Positions 35,474 to 44,798 of a DNA stretch of 55,195 bases are shown in pieces. The position numbers and the translations under genes were made by a program. How positions within the stretch are numbered: position 1 is the first letter of the stretch; each line of letters opens with the position of its first letter. Under the pieces are notes generated by a model. The model saw nothing but the letters and a program-made list of their open reading frames with translations. It did not search any database and was not told the origin of the DNA. Where the stretch lies: contig MGYH01000035.1 of NCBI GenBank assembly GCA_001801665.1, forward strand, positions 1 through 55,195, in the 5' to 3' direction. Source of the DNA: Gammaproteobacteria bacterium RIFCSPHIGHO2_12_FULL_45_12 (lineage in GTDB: Bacteria > Pseudomonadota > Gammaproteobacteria > DSM-16500).

Positions 35474-35555
35474 AATGGCCCAAGTACATGACAAAGAAAA
35501 ATGGCCATACTCATTGAATTTCAGCCTTATTCCCTAGCATAATGGCCATATTAAC
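35474..35555. repeat. inverted partial copy of the ATGGCCAT array
   Basis: On the minus strand this segment closely matches about 31790-31865, with ATGGCCAT sites at 35501 and 35542 (41 bp apart) and a degenerate site between. It fills the space between the convergent SDR and P450 genes. Confidence 0.7.
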
Positions 35556-37143
35556 ACAGGGAATTCTTCGCACAGAAACCGTTTCCGGGTCTATATGCCG
35601 TTCGCAATAGTACAACATTTTCATCCAGGCCAACTTGAATGGCATTTGGTGGATTGGGTTTTGCTTCGCTGGAAAATGTCAACTCAAGATGTTTAGCGCA
35701 GTAACCAATTATTAATTTAAAGACATTAGGAACAAATGTATCACTGGCAGGGCATCTTCTTGGCCCTGCATTAAATGGCACCTTATATTCTGTGCGGCTA
35801 ATATTATTTCTTCCTTCTTCCAGAAACCGGTCAGGCCTAAACAGATCGGGTCTATCCCAATGTCTTTGGCTATGAGCAAGCATTCGGTTTGCGAAAAAGA
35901 TGACTGAATTTGGATTCAAGGACACCTGATGCTGTTTTCCAGCATATTCAAACTCAAAATGTGTTTTTTTGTTTTCAGTCAGTCTTGCGCCAAATGTAGC
36001 AGATGCCCCATAACGAAGTGCTTCGTCATAAACTGCCTGTAGATATCTTACTTTTGCTAATTTCAATAAAGATGCTTTGCATTCTTCCTCAGATGTGGGC
36101 AAGCGTTCAAAATCAATATCATTCAAGGACATTCTCAATTTTTCCAAAACCTCTGGACAATGATAAATCCTTTCCAATGCAATTGAGATCAAGGCAATGA
36201 GATTGCTGCCAGCAAATAAAGCGCCTATAGCTTTAAAATTCTTTAATTGTTGCAACTGCGCTTGTTCTGGCAGGTTCTTATCGACCAGATTGCCCACATA
36301 TTTTCCCGATGTGATGATGCGCTTAAACAGTAATTCCATTTTAACATCATTCAGGTTTGAAATCCTGGACCTTACATCTTGATAGGCGGCACCATTTTCG
36401 GGGTAATGGTTAATTAAGGCTTTCTCAATTTCGTCAAATATAGCCGTGTCTTCAATTTTTAAACAGGCTGGAATTCCAAAAACATTTTCTGCAATAAGGT
36501 TCAGAAGGCACACGCGAAAATTATCCGTAACCGAATAACTGTGATGCCAACCGCCCATTGGATTGTGAGCAAAAATGCCAATTCCCATCAAACGCTCGAT
36601 TGATTTGATCACATTAGCGTAGGTTTCCATCCCTACTATTAAATCTTTTTTTAGGCGCTTCCGTTCGTCTTGCGCCTCTTGACCGACCATATTTGCAAGG
36701 CTGGGTACGTCATCAGGAACACCATTAATTTTCGAAAATAGGCCAAGAAAATAGCGACTCCGAGGGTAAAGCGCATCCGGCTCTTCTCCATAAGATCCTC
36801 CCAGGCGAACTAATTCCCTCTTTCCAAAAACCAGGAACTCGGTCATAAACGGGAAAGTAGGTCCTTTTGCATAGCCTTCGCGGATTGCCTGCGTTGCCAA
36901 GTAATCCACCATAAATTGCTGTGAATTTATGTAAAATTCAAACGAATAGCCGATTATATTATACATCAACAAGGTGATCCATGATAATTTATATTGACTA
37001 GCGTCCTTGTGATTTTCACGCTCAATGTTTCTTAACTTTTGATAATTTGAATAGCCGAAGAGAAGAAAAGCAAAAAAAGTTGCGCCGCATAGTAGGATGA
37101 ACATTTGTTGAAATGATTGATTGTTGCCAGAGTTATCTTTCAT
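35551..37143 (-). CDS. cytochrome P450 with N-terminal membrane anchor
   Basis: 530 aa from ATG 37143, chosen for its AGGAAGG ribosome site (an upstream ATG pair lacks one). One N-terminal transmembrane helix (FILLCGATFFAFLLFGY) is followed by a P450 fold: the ExxR helix YDEALRYG, the PxRF segment PDLFRPDRFLEEG and the heme loop FNAGPRRCPA, with the axial cysteine. The loop lacks the usual glycine after Cys-x. A membrane anchor is rare in bacterial P450s. No ferredoxin or reductase gene is adjacent. It is a heme monooxygenase of unknown substrate. Confidence 0.85.
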   Translation of the reverse strand: MKDNSGNNQSFQQMFILLCGATFFAFLLFGYSNYQKLRNIERENHKDASQYKLSWITLLMYNIIGYSFEFYINSQQFMVDYLATQAIREGYAKGPTFPFMTEFLVFGKRELVRLGGSYGEEPDALYPRSRYFLGLFSKINGVPDDVPSLANMVGQEAQDERKRLKKDLIVGMETYANVIKSIERLMGIGIFAHNPMGGWHHSYSVTDNFRVCLLNLIAENVFGIPACLKIEDTAIFDEIEKALINHYPENGAAYQDVRSRISNLNDVKMELLFKRIITSGKYVGNLVDKNLPEQAQLQQLKNFKAIGALFAGSNLIALISIALERIYHCPEVLEKLRMSLNDIDFERLPTSEEECKASLLKLAKVRYLQAVYDEALRYGASATFGARLTENKKTHFEFEYAGKQHQVSLNPNSVIFFANRMLAHSQRHWDRPDLFRPDRFLEEGRNNISRTEYKVPFNAGPRRCPASDTFVPNVFKLIIGYCAKHLELTFSSEAKPNPPNAIQVGLDENVVLLRTAYRPGNGFCAKNSLC

Positions 37144-37237
37144 TTTTTCCTTCCTGAAAAAAAAGGACATTATCATGTTATTGCCATTTCATCAATTAAA
37201 ATTGCTTGTTCCCCCAGAAAAATAACGAACCAATAAT

Positions 37238-38317
37238 TTACTTCCCACGCTTAAAAAAACCAAGCATTTCTAGGTGATCGGTGCCGGGAAATAGTAAATA
37301 TCCCTCAAGGTGCGCCATTTGCCATCCGCGCTCAAAAAGTAGCGCGCAATCTCGTTGAAAGGAATCAGGACCACAGCTCATGTAAATAAGCTGCTCTACC
37401 GGCGATGCGGTTAACGCTTCAATAAAATTTAGGGGCAATCCTTTGCGCGGAGGGTCAGCCATGACGACATTGGCTTCGTTTAAATAATGTAATGCGTTAT
37501 TTATATCAGCTTCAATATAATAAGTATTAGAATGCGGTGTTGAGTGTTCAAAGCCCTTTTTGGAAAAGGGGTTTATCTCAACCATGAGAACAGATTTGCT
37601 TTTCGCGGCAATACTTAATCCGATCACACCTACGCCTGCGTAATATTCCAGCACCTTTTTTTCAGGCAAAATATGCTCGCGTATGGACGTTAGCATCTTC
37701 TCAAAGATAAAGGGATTTGCCTGGCCAAAGCAGGCGGGATGAAATGCAATGACATTGCCGCCTAAGGTTTCCATGACAAATTCCTTACCCACCGCTAATA
37801 TCCAGCGATCGCCAAATATTTTGTTACTGGGTTCAGGCTGAATGTTAACCCAGATGGAGTGCCAGACCCCCTGATCCCAAAGAGCCGAAATGAAATTTTT
37901 TAAGCATTGAGGCTCTGTTACAACCAGTGTCAATTGCACAAGCCCAGTACGACGTTCAACCACAAATTGAACATAGCGTAATACGCCGCGCCGCGTTGAT
38001 TCGTCATAAGATGAAATTCCACAAGCTTGGATTTTTATTTTAAGCCAGTAAATTGCTTGATGAATCGCCTCATGATGCAAAGGACAATGTTGAATGTCAA
38101 TGATATGATGAGAGCCTCGCTTAAACAATCCAGTTTGACCCTGATTACGTACGGCCAGTTTTGACCGTGTTCTCCAACCCACAACGTTGTCATGAACGAT
38201 ATTAAAACGCATTGTCTCGCGCAACCGGCTTGCCACAGGCGGTGAGGCCACCTGTTTCTGCAAGGCGCAGCCTGGACAAACGGGAAAATATTGGCAGCTT
38301 AAGTCAGTATGGGTCAC
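37238..38317 (-). CDS. TrmA/RlmC/RlmD family RNA (uracil-5-)-methyltransferase
   Basis: 359 aa. An N-terminal Cys cluster CQYFPVCPGC plus a later HCPLHH suggests a 4Fe-4S site as in RlmC/RlmD. The FGQANPFIFEKML segment, SAM motif VLEYYAGVGVIGLSIA, substrate motif MADPPRKGLP and nucleophile loop YMSCGPDSFQRD (Cys) are all present. It methylates C5 of a uridine in rRNA or tRNA; which one cannot be decided, though the length suits RlmC. Its start overlaps the end of the decayed dcm copy by 14 bp. Confidence 0.88.
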   Translation of the reverse strand: MTHTDLSCQYFPVCPGCALQKQVASPPVASRLRETMRFNIVHDNVVGWRTRSKLAVRNQGQTGLFKRGSHHIIDIQHCPLHHEAIHQAIYWLKIKIQACGISSYDESTRRGVLRYVQFVVERRTGLVQLTLVVTEPQCLKNFISALWDQGVWHSIWVNIQPEPSNKIFGDRWILAVGKEFVMETLGGNVIAFHPACFGQANPFIFEKMLTSIREHILPEKKVLEYYAGVGVIGLSIAAKSKSVLMVEINPFSKKGFEHSTPHSNTYYIEADINNALHYLNEANVVMADPPRKGLPLNFIEALTASPVEQLIYMSCGPDSFQRDCALLFERGWQMAHLEGYLLFPGTDHLEMLGFFKRGK

Positions 38318-39569
38318 TTTTAATAATCTCTTTTTTCTTGGATTTCTTTCTAGGAGCGCTTAAATGTATTATATCAAAAATATACTGTTTCATATAAGCC
38401 GCGACAGCACTCATGACGGGAACAGCAACCGAGTTTCCAAATTGCTTATATGCCTGCGTATCTGAGACGGGTATGGCTAATGCGTCAGGGTATCCCATTA
38501 GGCGCGCACATTCTCTTGGAGTGAGCCTGCGCGGACGTTTATTTTCTCCTCTAAAAACCAAAATTTCAGACCCATCCTTACAATATCATGAAAGGGTTCG
38601 CGATATACCTTGAGGCTTCACAAGCCCAAATCCATTGCCTTTTAGTCGATGTTTCTCGGCGTAATTTTGTAAATAATGCCATCATTTTTCTGAAAGGACA
38701 TATTTGTCATGAACCTTTCCTTTGGCATTAATAAAACGTCCTTGATCAAGATCCAATTCACTTCCGTCTTCTGAATGAAGAATATCTTTCATTCTTTTTT
38801 TTGGCGCGGGTAACACCAAATCATTAAAATTAAAATCTGTTTTTTCCCGAAATCCAACGATAATGATACGCTCACGATGTTGTGGAACAAAATGCTGCGC
38901 ATCAATCATCCGCCATTGAACGTGATACCCAAGCTCCTTCACAAGTACTTCTAAAATGACCTTAAGCGTGTTTCCCTTATCATGGCTTTTCAGATTTTTG
39001 ACATTTTCCAGCATGAATGCTGCTGGCTTCTTTGTGCCAAGAATTTGGGCCACATTAAAAAAAAAGGTCCCCTGCGTTTTATCTTTAAAGCCATGAGGCC
39101 TGCCCAAAGATATTTTCTTGGATACGCCTGCAATACTAAATGGCTGACATGGAAACCCCGCAAGAAGAACATCGTGATCCGGAATTTTTTGTGGATCATA
39201 CTTAACAATATCACCTATTAATGGATGATTATTGCCGAAGTTTTCCCTATACGTTTTTTGACAATAGGGATCCCGCTCTGATGTGAACACGCACTCTCCA
39301 CCCTGATTTTCAAATCCCAGCCTGATACCACCAATCCCAGCAAATAAATCAATGCAGGTAAACTCCTTATCATGCGCTGATACGTCGCGCGTATTAAACG
39401 TGTGTTGTGGTTCAGGCATGATGTACGAAGGCGGCTCTGTTTCACCCGCCTGCAAGCAAGCTATCGTTTTGGGACTCACGTTAAGCTTGCTGGCAAGGTC
39501 CTTCTTCTTATAGATAGCGCCTAATTCACCCAAGCTATGCTGAATCTTGTTTTTCGATGATCTCTCCAT
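38304..39569 (-). pseudogene. second Dcm-like methylase copy, inactivated by two stops
   Basis: Starts MERSSKNKIQHSLGEL and follows the intact gene at 25128-26387 almost residue for residue through motif VIII (FVPQHRERIIIV) and KYVLSEK. It then meets a TGA at 38679-38681 and a second TGA at about 38587-38589 before RRLTPRECARLMGYP and the stop at 38304. The stops replace non-Trp residues of the paralogue and one codon is missing beside the second, so recoding is unlikely. Catalytic PCQ remains but the target-recognition C-terminus is separated. No nuclease gene is adjacent. Confidence 0.9.
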
Positions 39570-39811
39570 CTCTACCGCCTAAAGTGATTAATATCGCTAG
39601 CGCGCTAATAGATACGACGCCAACACAGAAAGTAAGCGTTACCGACTATATCACCGTCTTGAAGCCGCAGCCCGGATAAATCGACTGAAACACACAATAA
39701 CTCCATCAATATCAGTAAGTTATATTTTTTTATCGTCTGCAGAGAAAAAACAGATAATGATAGCAATATTGTCTCAATTATTTAGTACTATTGATCTAAA
39801 CTTATTGGTAT

Positions 39812-39865
39812 AATGGTCAATGTATAAACCATTAACCATGCTTATTGATCAAGGCATTGACCATT
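39812..39865. promoter_or_regulatory. operator-like inverted repeat and -10 before hipB
   Basis: AATGGTCAATG (39812-39822) and its exact complement CATTGACCATT (39855-39865) bracket the hipB leader; the right arm touches the ATG. TATAAT (39809-39814) overlaps the left arm. This is the expected layout for HipB autorepression. Nothing else recognisable lies in 39570-39811. Confidence 0.65.
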
Positions 39866-40210
39866 ATGAGAAAAAATCAGGGCGGATCAATCCCTCCTCT
39901 ACAACGCATACTGACTGAAATGGGCGAAAATATTCGTCTAGCAAGATTGCGCCGAAAACTTCCAGCCGCAATGATTGCAGAGCGAGCAGGCATTGCTCGA
40001 AACACATTAAGAGCCATTGAACATGGCGACTCACGCGTTGCTTTTGGTGCATACGCCAACGTCCTGTTTTGCCTTGGGCTTGAAAAGGACCTCCGATCAA
40101 TTGCGAGCGATGATGAACTAGGTAGGAAATTACAAGATGCAGGACTACCTATTAAAGCAAGAGCACCTAAAATAAAACGAAGCTCCCGATTAACTAAGAA
40201 GAACAAATAA
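39866..40210 (+). CDS. hipB: HipB-like XRE antitoxin
   Basis: 114 aa from ATG 39866. The HTH is GENIRLARLRRKLPAAMIAE followed by GIARNTLRAIEHGDSRVAFG, typical of HipB-like XRE proteins; the C-terminus is lysine-rich (PKIKRSSRLTKKNK). It should bind the hipBA operator and neutralise HipA. It overlaps hipA by one base (TAATG). I prefer this start over an upstream TTG because the operator arm ends exactly at the ATG. Confidence 0.88.
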   Translation: MRKNQGGSIPPLQRILTEMGENIRLARLRRKLPAAMIAERAGIARNTLRAIEHGDSRVAFGAYANVLFCLGLEKDLRSIASDDELGRKLQDAGLPIKARAPKIKRSSRLTKKNK

Positions 40211-41496
40211 TGAATAAACCCTTGCAACGAGACATTGAGGTATGCGCTCACTGGGTAGGTTTGTTACAGCCCACTTTAATTGGTTTTTTACATGCCATTC
40301 CTTCGCGAGGCAATGAAATATTTTCATTTGAATATAGCAACGAATGGCTTAGAAGCTCTCAAACTCACGCTTTAGATCCATCCCTTCAATTACTTCAAGG
40401 AATTCATTATGCACCGAATACACAAGATAATTTTGGCGTTTTTCTAGATTCATCACCTGATCGCTGGGGTCGATTCCTCATGAAGCGCAGAGAAGCACAA
40501 CTTGCAAGAGAGGAAAAACGCGAAGAACGAAAACTATTTGAATCGGATTATCTGCTTGGTGTATACGACGAGCACAGAATGGGGGCGCTTAGATTTCGAA
40601 CGAATCCTCTTGGTCCATTTCTAGATAACAATAAAGATCGAGCATCACCTCCATGGACTTCATTACGTGAATTAGAGCATGCAAGTTTAGAGCTAGAGAA
40701 AAATGATGCCGAACGCAATCCAAGTTATTCAAAATGGTTACAAATGCTTATCTCTCCGGGCGGCTCATTAGGTGGCGCAAGACCAAAAGCCAGCGTTATA
40801 GATGAACATAAAAATTTATGGATTGCGAAATTTCCATGTGGAAATGATGAAAATGATATTGGCGCATGGGAAATGGTTCTCTATAAACTTGCGAAAAAAG
40901 CAAAAATTGGGATGGCAGATGCCAAAATAAAAAAATTTAGCAACCAACATCACACATTTATAAGCAAGCGTTTTGATAGATCAAATTCTGGCGAACGCAT
41001 TCATTTTTCTTCGGCGATGACTCTCTTACAACGCACCGATGGCGATGATGCATCGACAGGCGCAAGTTACATAGAACTGGCGGCGTTCATTATACGGCAG
41101 GGCGCAAATGTAGCTGAGGATTTGGAGCAGTTATGGCGCAGGATTGTGTTTTTCATATGCGTGTCAAACGTTGATGATCACCTACGAAACCACGGCTTTC
41201 TTCTGCAGCCAAATGGCTGGCGATTATCACCAGCATTTGATATGAATCCGGTGGCTAGCGGCGAAGGATTAAAGCTTAATATTTCAGAATCTGACAATGC
41301 ACAAGATTTAAATCTTGCTAAAGATGTAGCTGAATATTTTCGAATTAAACCGGATAGAGCCGATGAAATCATAAATGAGGTAATAAGTGCTGTCAAAAAC
41401 TGGCAAAAGGAAGCAAACGCTCTAGGCATATCTACAAGCGAACAAGAGAGAATGTCGAGAGCATTCAGGATCATTAAACATCTAGAAAATAATTAG
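40210..41496 (+). CDS. hipA: HipA-like serine/threonine kinase toxin
   Basis: 428 aa, full length. The N-terminal HipA segment ends FLDSSPDRWGRFLMKRRE, the P-loop-like GGSLGGARPKASV, the ATP-binding WIAKFP, the catalytic loop NVDDHLRNHGFL and the Mg-binding AFDMNP are all present. HipA-type kinases phosphorylate aminoacyl-tRNA synthetases to halt growth. Active-site residues look intact, so this is a probably functional toxin–antitoxin pair. The ~260 bp after it up to sodC show only an unconvincing 61-codon frame. Confidence 0.92.
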   Translation: MNKPLQRDIEVCAHWVGLLQPTLIGFLHAIPSRGNEIFSFEYSNEWLRSSQTHALDPSLQLLQGIHYAPNTQDNFGVFLDSSPDRWGRFLMKRREAQLAREEKREERKLFESDYLLGVYDEHRMGALRFRTNPLGPFLDNNKDRASPPWTSLRELEHASLELEKNDAERNPSYSKWLQMLISPGGSLGGARPKASVIDEHKNLWIAKFPCGNDENDIGAWEMVLYKLAKKAKIGMADAKIKKFSNQHHTFISKRFDRSNSGERIHFSSAMTLLQRTDGDDASTGASYIELAAFIIRQGANVAEDLEQLWRRIVFFICVSNVDDHLRNHGFLLQPNGWRLSPAFDMNPVASGEGLKLNISESDNAQDLNLAKDVAEYFRIKPDRADEIINEVISAVKNWQKEANALGISTSEQERMSRAFRIIKHLENN

Positions 41497-41758
41497 GAAG
41501 AACGCAGCGGGATGCCCCTATTCCTCCACTTAATTACGCCCATGATCGCAGTTATTTTGATCAATTTCATCTTATATCCCCAATTTGTGATTAATTTTAA
41601 GTGGCCGGGCCTACGGCAAACCGTTATCTACGTCAATGCCGTGGTTTCACCAGCGCTTTTGGGCATCACTCACCCCGCCTCTTGCTTCCTTGCCTAATTG
41701 ATTTATGATTCACCTAAATCGATATTTGCTTTTTGCCACCCCTATAGGAGTTGTCCCT

Positions 41759-42262
41759 GTGTCTTTTTCTCACTACCTGATCGCTGCCGCCTGCCTCACA
41801 CTCACCTCAGTTGTCATGGCGAATACCACCATCCCATTACGCATGACCGTTGAAACCGGTATCGGCGAACCGGCTGGCTCTGTCGTCATCACGGAAACGC
41901 CCTATGGTTTACTTTTCACCCCTGACCTGCATGGCTTAACGCCTGGCATTCACGGATTCCACGTACATGAACATCCTTCCTGCCAGCAACAGGGCATGGC
42001 GGCTGGTGGTCATTTTGATCCGAAGCACACTGAAAAACATTTAGGCCCTTACAATAATCAAGGGCACTTGGGCGACCTTCCCGTGCTTTATGTCGATGCC
42101 GAAGGAAAATCCAGCACACCCGTGTTGGCAGTACGCCTGCATCACGTCAACGAAATCAGGCATCATGCCTTAATGGTGCATTTTGCCGGCGACAACTATG
42201 CTGACATGCCTGAAAAACTGGGTGGCGGTGGTGCCAGAATGGCCTGCGGAATCATTACGTAG
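41759..42262 (+). CDS. sodC: Cu/Zn superoxide dismutase
   Basis: 167 aa from GTG 41759, preceded by TAGGAG; the signal peptide SHYLIAAACLTLTSVVMA then begins near the start, whereas the longer frame adds a spurious N-terminus. Copper and zinc ligands are visible: HGFHVHEHPSC, AAGGHFDPK, HLGDLPVLYVD and the C-terminal GGGGARMACGII with the electrostatic-loop Arg and disulfide Cys. A periplasmic enzyme that dismutates superoxide, for example from host phagocytes. Confidence 0.93.
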   Translation: MSFSHYLIAAACLTLTSVVMANTTIPLRMTVETGIGEPAGSVVITETPYGLLFTPDLHGLTPGIHGFHVHEHPSCQQQGMAAGGHFDPKHTEKHLGPYNNQGHLGDLPVLYVDAEGKSSTPVLAVRLHHVNEIRHHALMVHFAGDNYADMPEKLGGGGARMACGIIT

Positions 42263-42298
42263 CCATTAGCGAGTCGCAAAAAGATCAGATAGAATAGG

Positions 42299-42459
42299 CT
42301 GACAGGTCAGCGATTCCCGCTGAACATGTCGCGATGGGGGATTCCAAAGGGGGAGATCGCGGTTCTCCCCTTTTGGTGCAAGCAAAAGCGTGGCTTTTGC
42401 GCAGCATAGAAACAAGGAAGCCTTCCCGCGTTCTTTAGCGGGAATGGCTGCTGACAGGT
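42299..42459. mobile_element. repeat family B, copy 1: MITE with target-site duplication
   Basis: Element 42308-42450 (143 bp) with terminal repeats CAGCGATTCCCGCT and AGCGGGAATGGCTG (13 of 14 complementary), flanked by the 9-bp direct repeat CTGACAGGT (42299-42307 and 42451-42459). The interior holds a hairpin of AAAGGGGGAGA and TCTCCCC followed by TTTT that could terminate transcription. No coding capacity. It lies between sodC and the glutamine synthetase gene. Confidence 0.8.
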
Positions 42460-42529
42460 TAAAAGGGACAAGGTCACCCCATTCACCTGTCAATGACAGC
42501 CACACACAGCATTCTCATTGAGGAATTTT

Positions 42530-43603
42530 ATGACACTCTCAAAAGTCACCTACATCTGGATTGATGGCGCCATCCCCACCCAAACGCTTCGATCCAAAAC
42601 TAAAATACTTAAAAGTCCGGGCAAACACCCTCATCCTGATGATGTGCCCTTCTGGACTTTTGATGGCTCCTCCACCAATCAGGCGAGCGGTCATGATTCC
42701 GACCTCACCTTAAAACCCGTTTGCATCGTCAATGACCCTATCGCTGGCATAGGTCATTACCTCGCACTCTGTGAAGTGCTGAACCCAGACGGCACAGCGC
42801 ACCCGAGCAATAAACGAGATCGACTGGTGCAACTCATGGAAAATGGCGGCAAAACGCATGAGCCCTGGATTGGCTTTGAACAAGAATACACGCTCTTCAG
42901 AGGCCAGCAACCACTTGGATGGCCAGATCGCGGCTACCCTGCACCACAAGGCCCCTTCTATTGTGGCGTGGGTGCAGATGAGGTATTTGGCCGTCTTCTC
43001 GTTGAGCGTCATGCACAAGCTTGCCTTGACGCCGGTCTCATGCTTTATGGCACGAATGCCGAAGTCATGCCAGGACAATGGGAATTTCAAATTGGCTTCC
43101 GCGATATTGAATCTGAAAGTGCTGATCCGATCACCGTCTCAGATCACTTGTGGTTAGCACGTTGGCTCCTTTATCGCCTGGGAGAGGAGTATGACATTAC
43201 AGCACGCTTACACCCCAAACCCGTCAAAGGTGACTGGAATGGCGCGGGCAAGCATACCAACTTTTCCACTCGCGAAACCAGAGACCACAAACATGGCATG
43301 GAAGCCATCAATAAAGCCATCAAGGCACTGGAAGCACGTCACCAAGACCATATTGCCGTTTATGGCAGCGACCTTGAACTGCGATTAACAGGCAAGCACG
43401 AAACCGCTTCCATGAACGAATTTATTGCAGGGGTGGGTCATCGCGGCGCTTCTATACGCATTCCACGACCTGTGGCAACCAAGGGCTACGGTTATCTGGA
43501 AGACAGGCGCCCGGGCGCAAACGCTAACCCCTATGAAGTGGCTGCTGCCTTAATTGAAACAATTTGCGGCATTCACCTCCCCAATACGGAAAAAAACGCC
43601 TAG
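42530..43603 (+). CDS. glutamine synthetase, eukaryote-like type II
   Basis: 357 aa from ATG 42530 (AGGA six bases upstream). The length and motifs are those of GSII: FWTFDGSSTNQASGHDSD at the N-terminus, EPWIGFEQEYTLF with the metal-binding glutamates, NAEVMPGQWEFQIG, GKHTNFSTRETR and the C-terminal ASIRIPRPVATKGYGYLEDR. It forms glutamine from glutamate, ammonia and ATP. The GSI adenylylation tyrosine is absent from this class. GSII is uncommon outside plants, animals, actinobacteria and rhizobia but occurs in some Legionellales. Confidence 0.93.
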   Translation: MTLSKVTYIWIDGAIPTQTLRSKTKILKSPGKHPHPDDVPFWTFDGSSTNQASGHDSDLTLKPVCIVNDPIAGIGHYLALCEVLNPDGTAHPSNKRDRLVQLMENGGKTHEPWIGFEQEYTLFRGQQPLGWPDRGYPAPQGPFYCGVGADEVFGRLLVERHAQACLDAGLMLYGTNAEVMPGQWEFQIGFRDIESESADPITVSDHLWLARWLLYRLGEEYDITARLHPKPVKGDWNGAGKHTNFSTRETRDHKHGMEAINKAIKALEARHQDHIAVYGSDLELRLTGKHETASMNEFIAGVGHRGASIRIPRPVATKGYGYLEDRRPGANANPYEVAAALIETICGIHLPNTEKNA

Positions 43604-43636
43604 CAATCCACGCGCTCTCTTGCCAGCAAGCGGACA

Positions 43637-43749
43637 TATAGTGGGTAACCTGGCTGAGGTTACAAAAATAGGCTGTCATTCAGAGCAAAGCGAAGAATCT
43701 CCTAAAAAACACGAGATCCTTCGTCGCAAAAAACGCTCCTCAGGATGAC
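43637..43749. repeat. repeat family A, truncated copy
   Basis: Begins TATAGTGGGTAACCTGG and contains GGCTGTCATTCAGAGCAAAG and CGCTCCTCAGGATGAC as in the complete copy, but the right inverted repeat is missing. It ends inside the phyH-like gene, supplying its stop codon. Confidence 0.75.
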
Positions 43750-44597
43750 GCACGCGTCCAAAGTACTGGAAATAAAAAATGATCCATTTCCCCGCCTACG
43801 GGAATTTGTTGCGTTATCTCTGAGATATCAGGTGAGGTAATCCATTTCCGTGGTGCATGGGTCATATCATCTCCTAGAAAACGGATCGAAAATACTCTTC
43901 GGCGTCGATCTTCTTCAACTCCAGCAGCAGAATGAAGAGTGAGCATATGAAAACACACGATATCCCCGGGAGAGATTTCCCAACCAATGATAGGATAGTT
44001 TTCTCGATTCGATTCAATATCAGGAAGCTCGGTTAAACTACCCTCTGGGAACCATTTTGCCTGATTGTCCATAAATGAACGCGGCATTAGCCATGAACCG
44101 AGGTGCGATCCAGCGACAAACTCTAATGTAGAAGATCGCGACACAGGATCAACCGCAATCCAAAAACTGCAATTTTGCATACCTTCAATATTGTAATAGG
44201 GTTGATCTTGGTGCCAGGGAGTACGTTGCCTCGTACCAGGTTCTTTTACTAGCATGTGATCATGGTAAAGTCTTGACGTATTACTTTTCATTAACTCGCC
44301 AGCAATCATACTGAGAGGTGATTCAAAAATAAAACGCTTGTAATAGGGATTGATCTGCCAATTACAGAAATCTTCGATAAACCGTCCTGGATCATCACTT
44401 TTACTCGCGATCTTAGCCCGATGACTGAGCGACTGAAGATTAAGCTCAATGCCATCACGAAGTAAACCCATTTCCGAAGAAGTTAATACTTGTCTGATAC
44501 AAACAGCGCCATCTTTTTCATAAGAAGCGATGTGTGTTGGTGTCACAGCAGATTTAACTCGCTGTATTATTTTCTGAGATAAGGGGGCGACTTGCAT
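43740..44597 (-). CDS. phytanoyl-CoA dioxygenase (PhyH) family protein
   Basis: 285 aa. Fe(II)/2-oxoglutarate oxygenase fold with the metal motif PWHQDQPYY (HxD), the family segment STLEFVAGSHLGSW, the distal histidine in CFHMLTLHSAAG and the 2-OG arginine in RRRVFSIRFLGDD. The substrate is unknown; family members hydroxylate lipids and small metabolites. The last codons (SS-stop) are contributed by the family A repeat, so the natural C-terminus may be slightly altered. ATG 44597 is preceded by AGGA. Divergent from the RiPP locus. Confidence 0.88.
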   Translation of the reverse strand: MQVAPLSQKIIQRVKSAVTPTHIASYEKDGAVCIRQVLTSSEMGLLRDGIELNLQSLSHRAKIASKSDDPGRFIEDFCNWQINPYYKRFIFESPLSMIAGELMKSNTSRLYHDHMLVKEPGTRQRTPWHQDQPYYNIEGMQNCSFWIAVDPVSRSSTLEFVAGSHLGSWLMPRSFMDNQAKWFPEGSLTELPDIESNRENYPIIGWEISPGDIVCFHMLTLHSAAGVEEDRRRRVFSIRFLGDDMTHAPRKWITSPDISEITQQIPVGGEMDHFLFPVLWTRASS

Positions 44598-44798
44598 ATT
44601 TATCTATCCTAAAAAATAATCTAACAATCACTCTATTTTTTATGATATTTCATGTGAAGACTTTATGCCATCTGGTTTTGGGATTATATATCCTGTTTTC
44701 ACCACATTGCATCCGGCCACTTCGCCCGACATAATGCGTTTTTATCCAAATTGCTTCATGAATTTTCTTCAATTCATTTCAACACAAGGAATCAAACC

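Noticed and set aside
38304..39569. TGA recoded as tryptophan in the second Dcm copy
   Set aside because: The aligned residues in the intact copy are not tryptophan, and TGA is used as a normal stop by other genes here.
41512..41697. 61-codon hydrophobic frame after hipA
   Set aside because: No ribosome site, no recognisable family, and a composition compatible with chance in the intergenic space.
42266..42505. 79-codon minus-strand frame between sodC and glutamine synthetase
   Set aside because: It is a reading of the family B MITE, and similar frames appear in the second copy.
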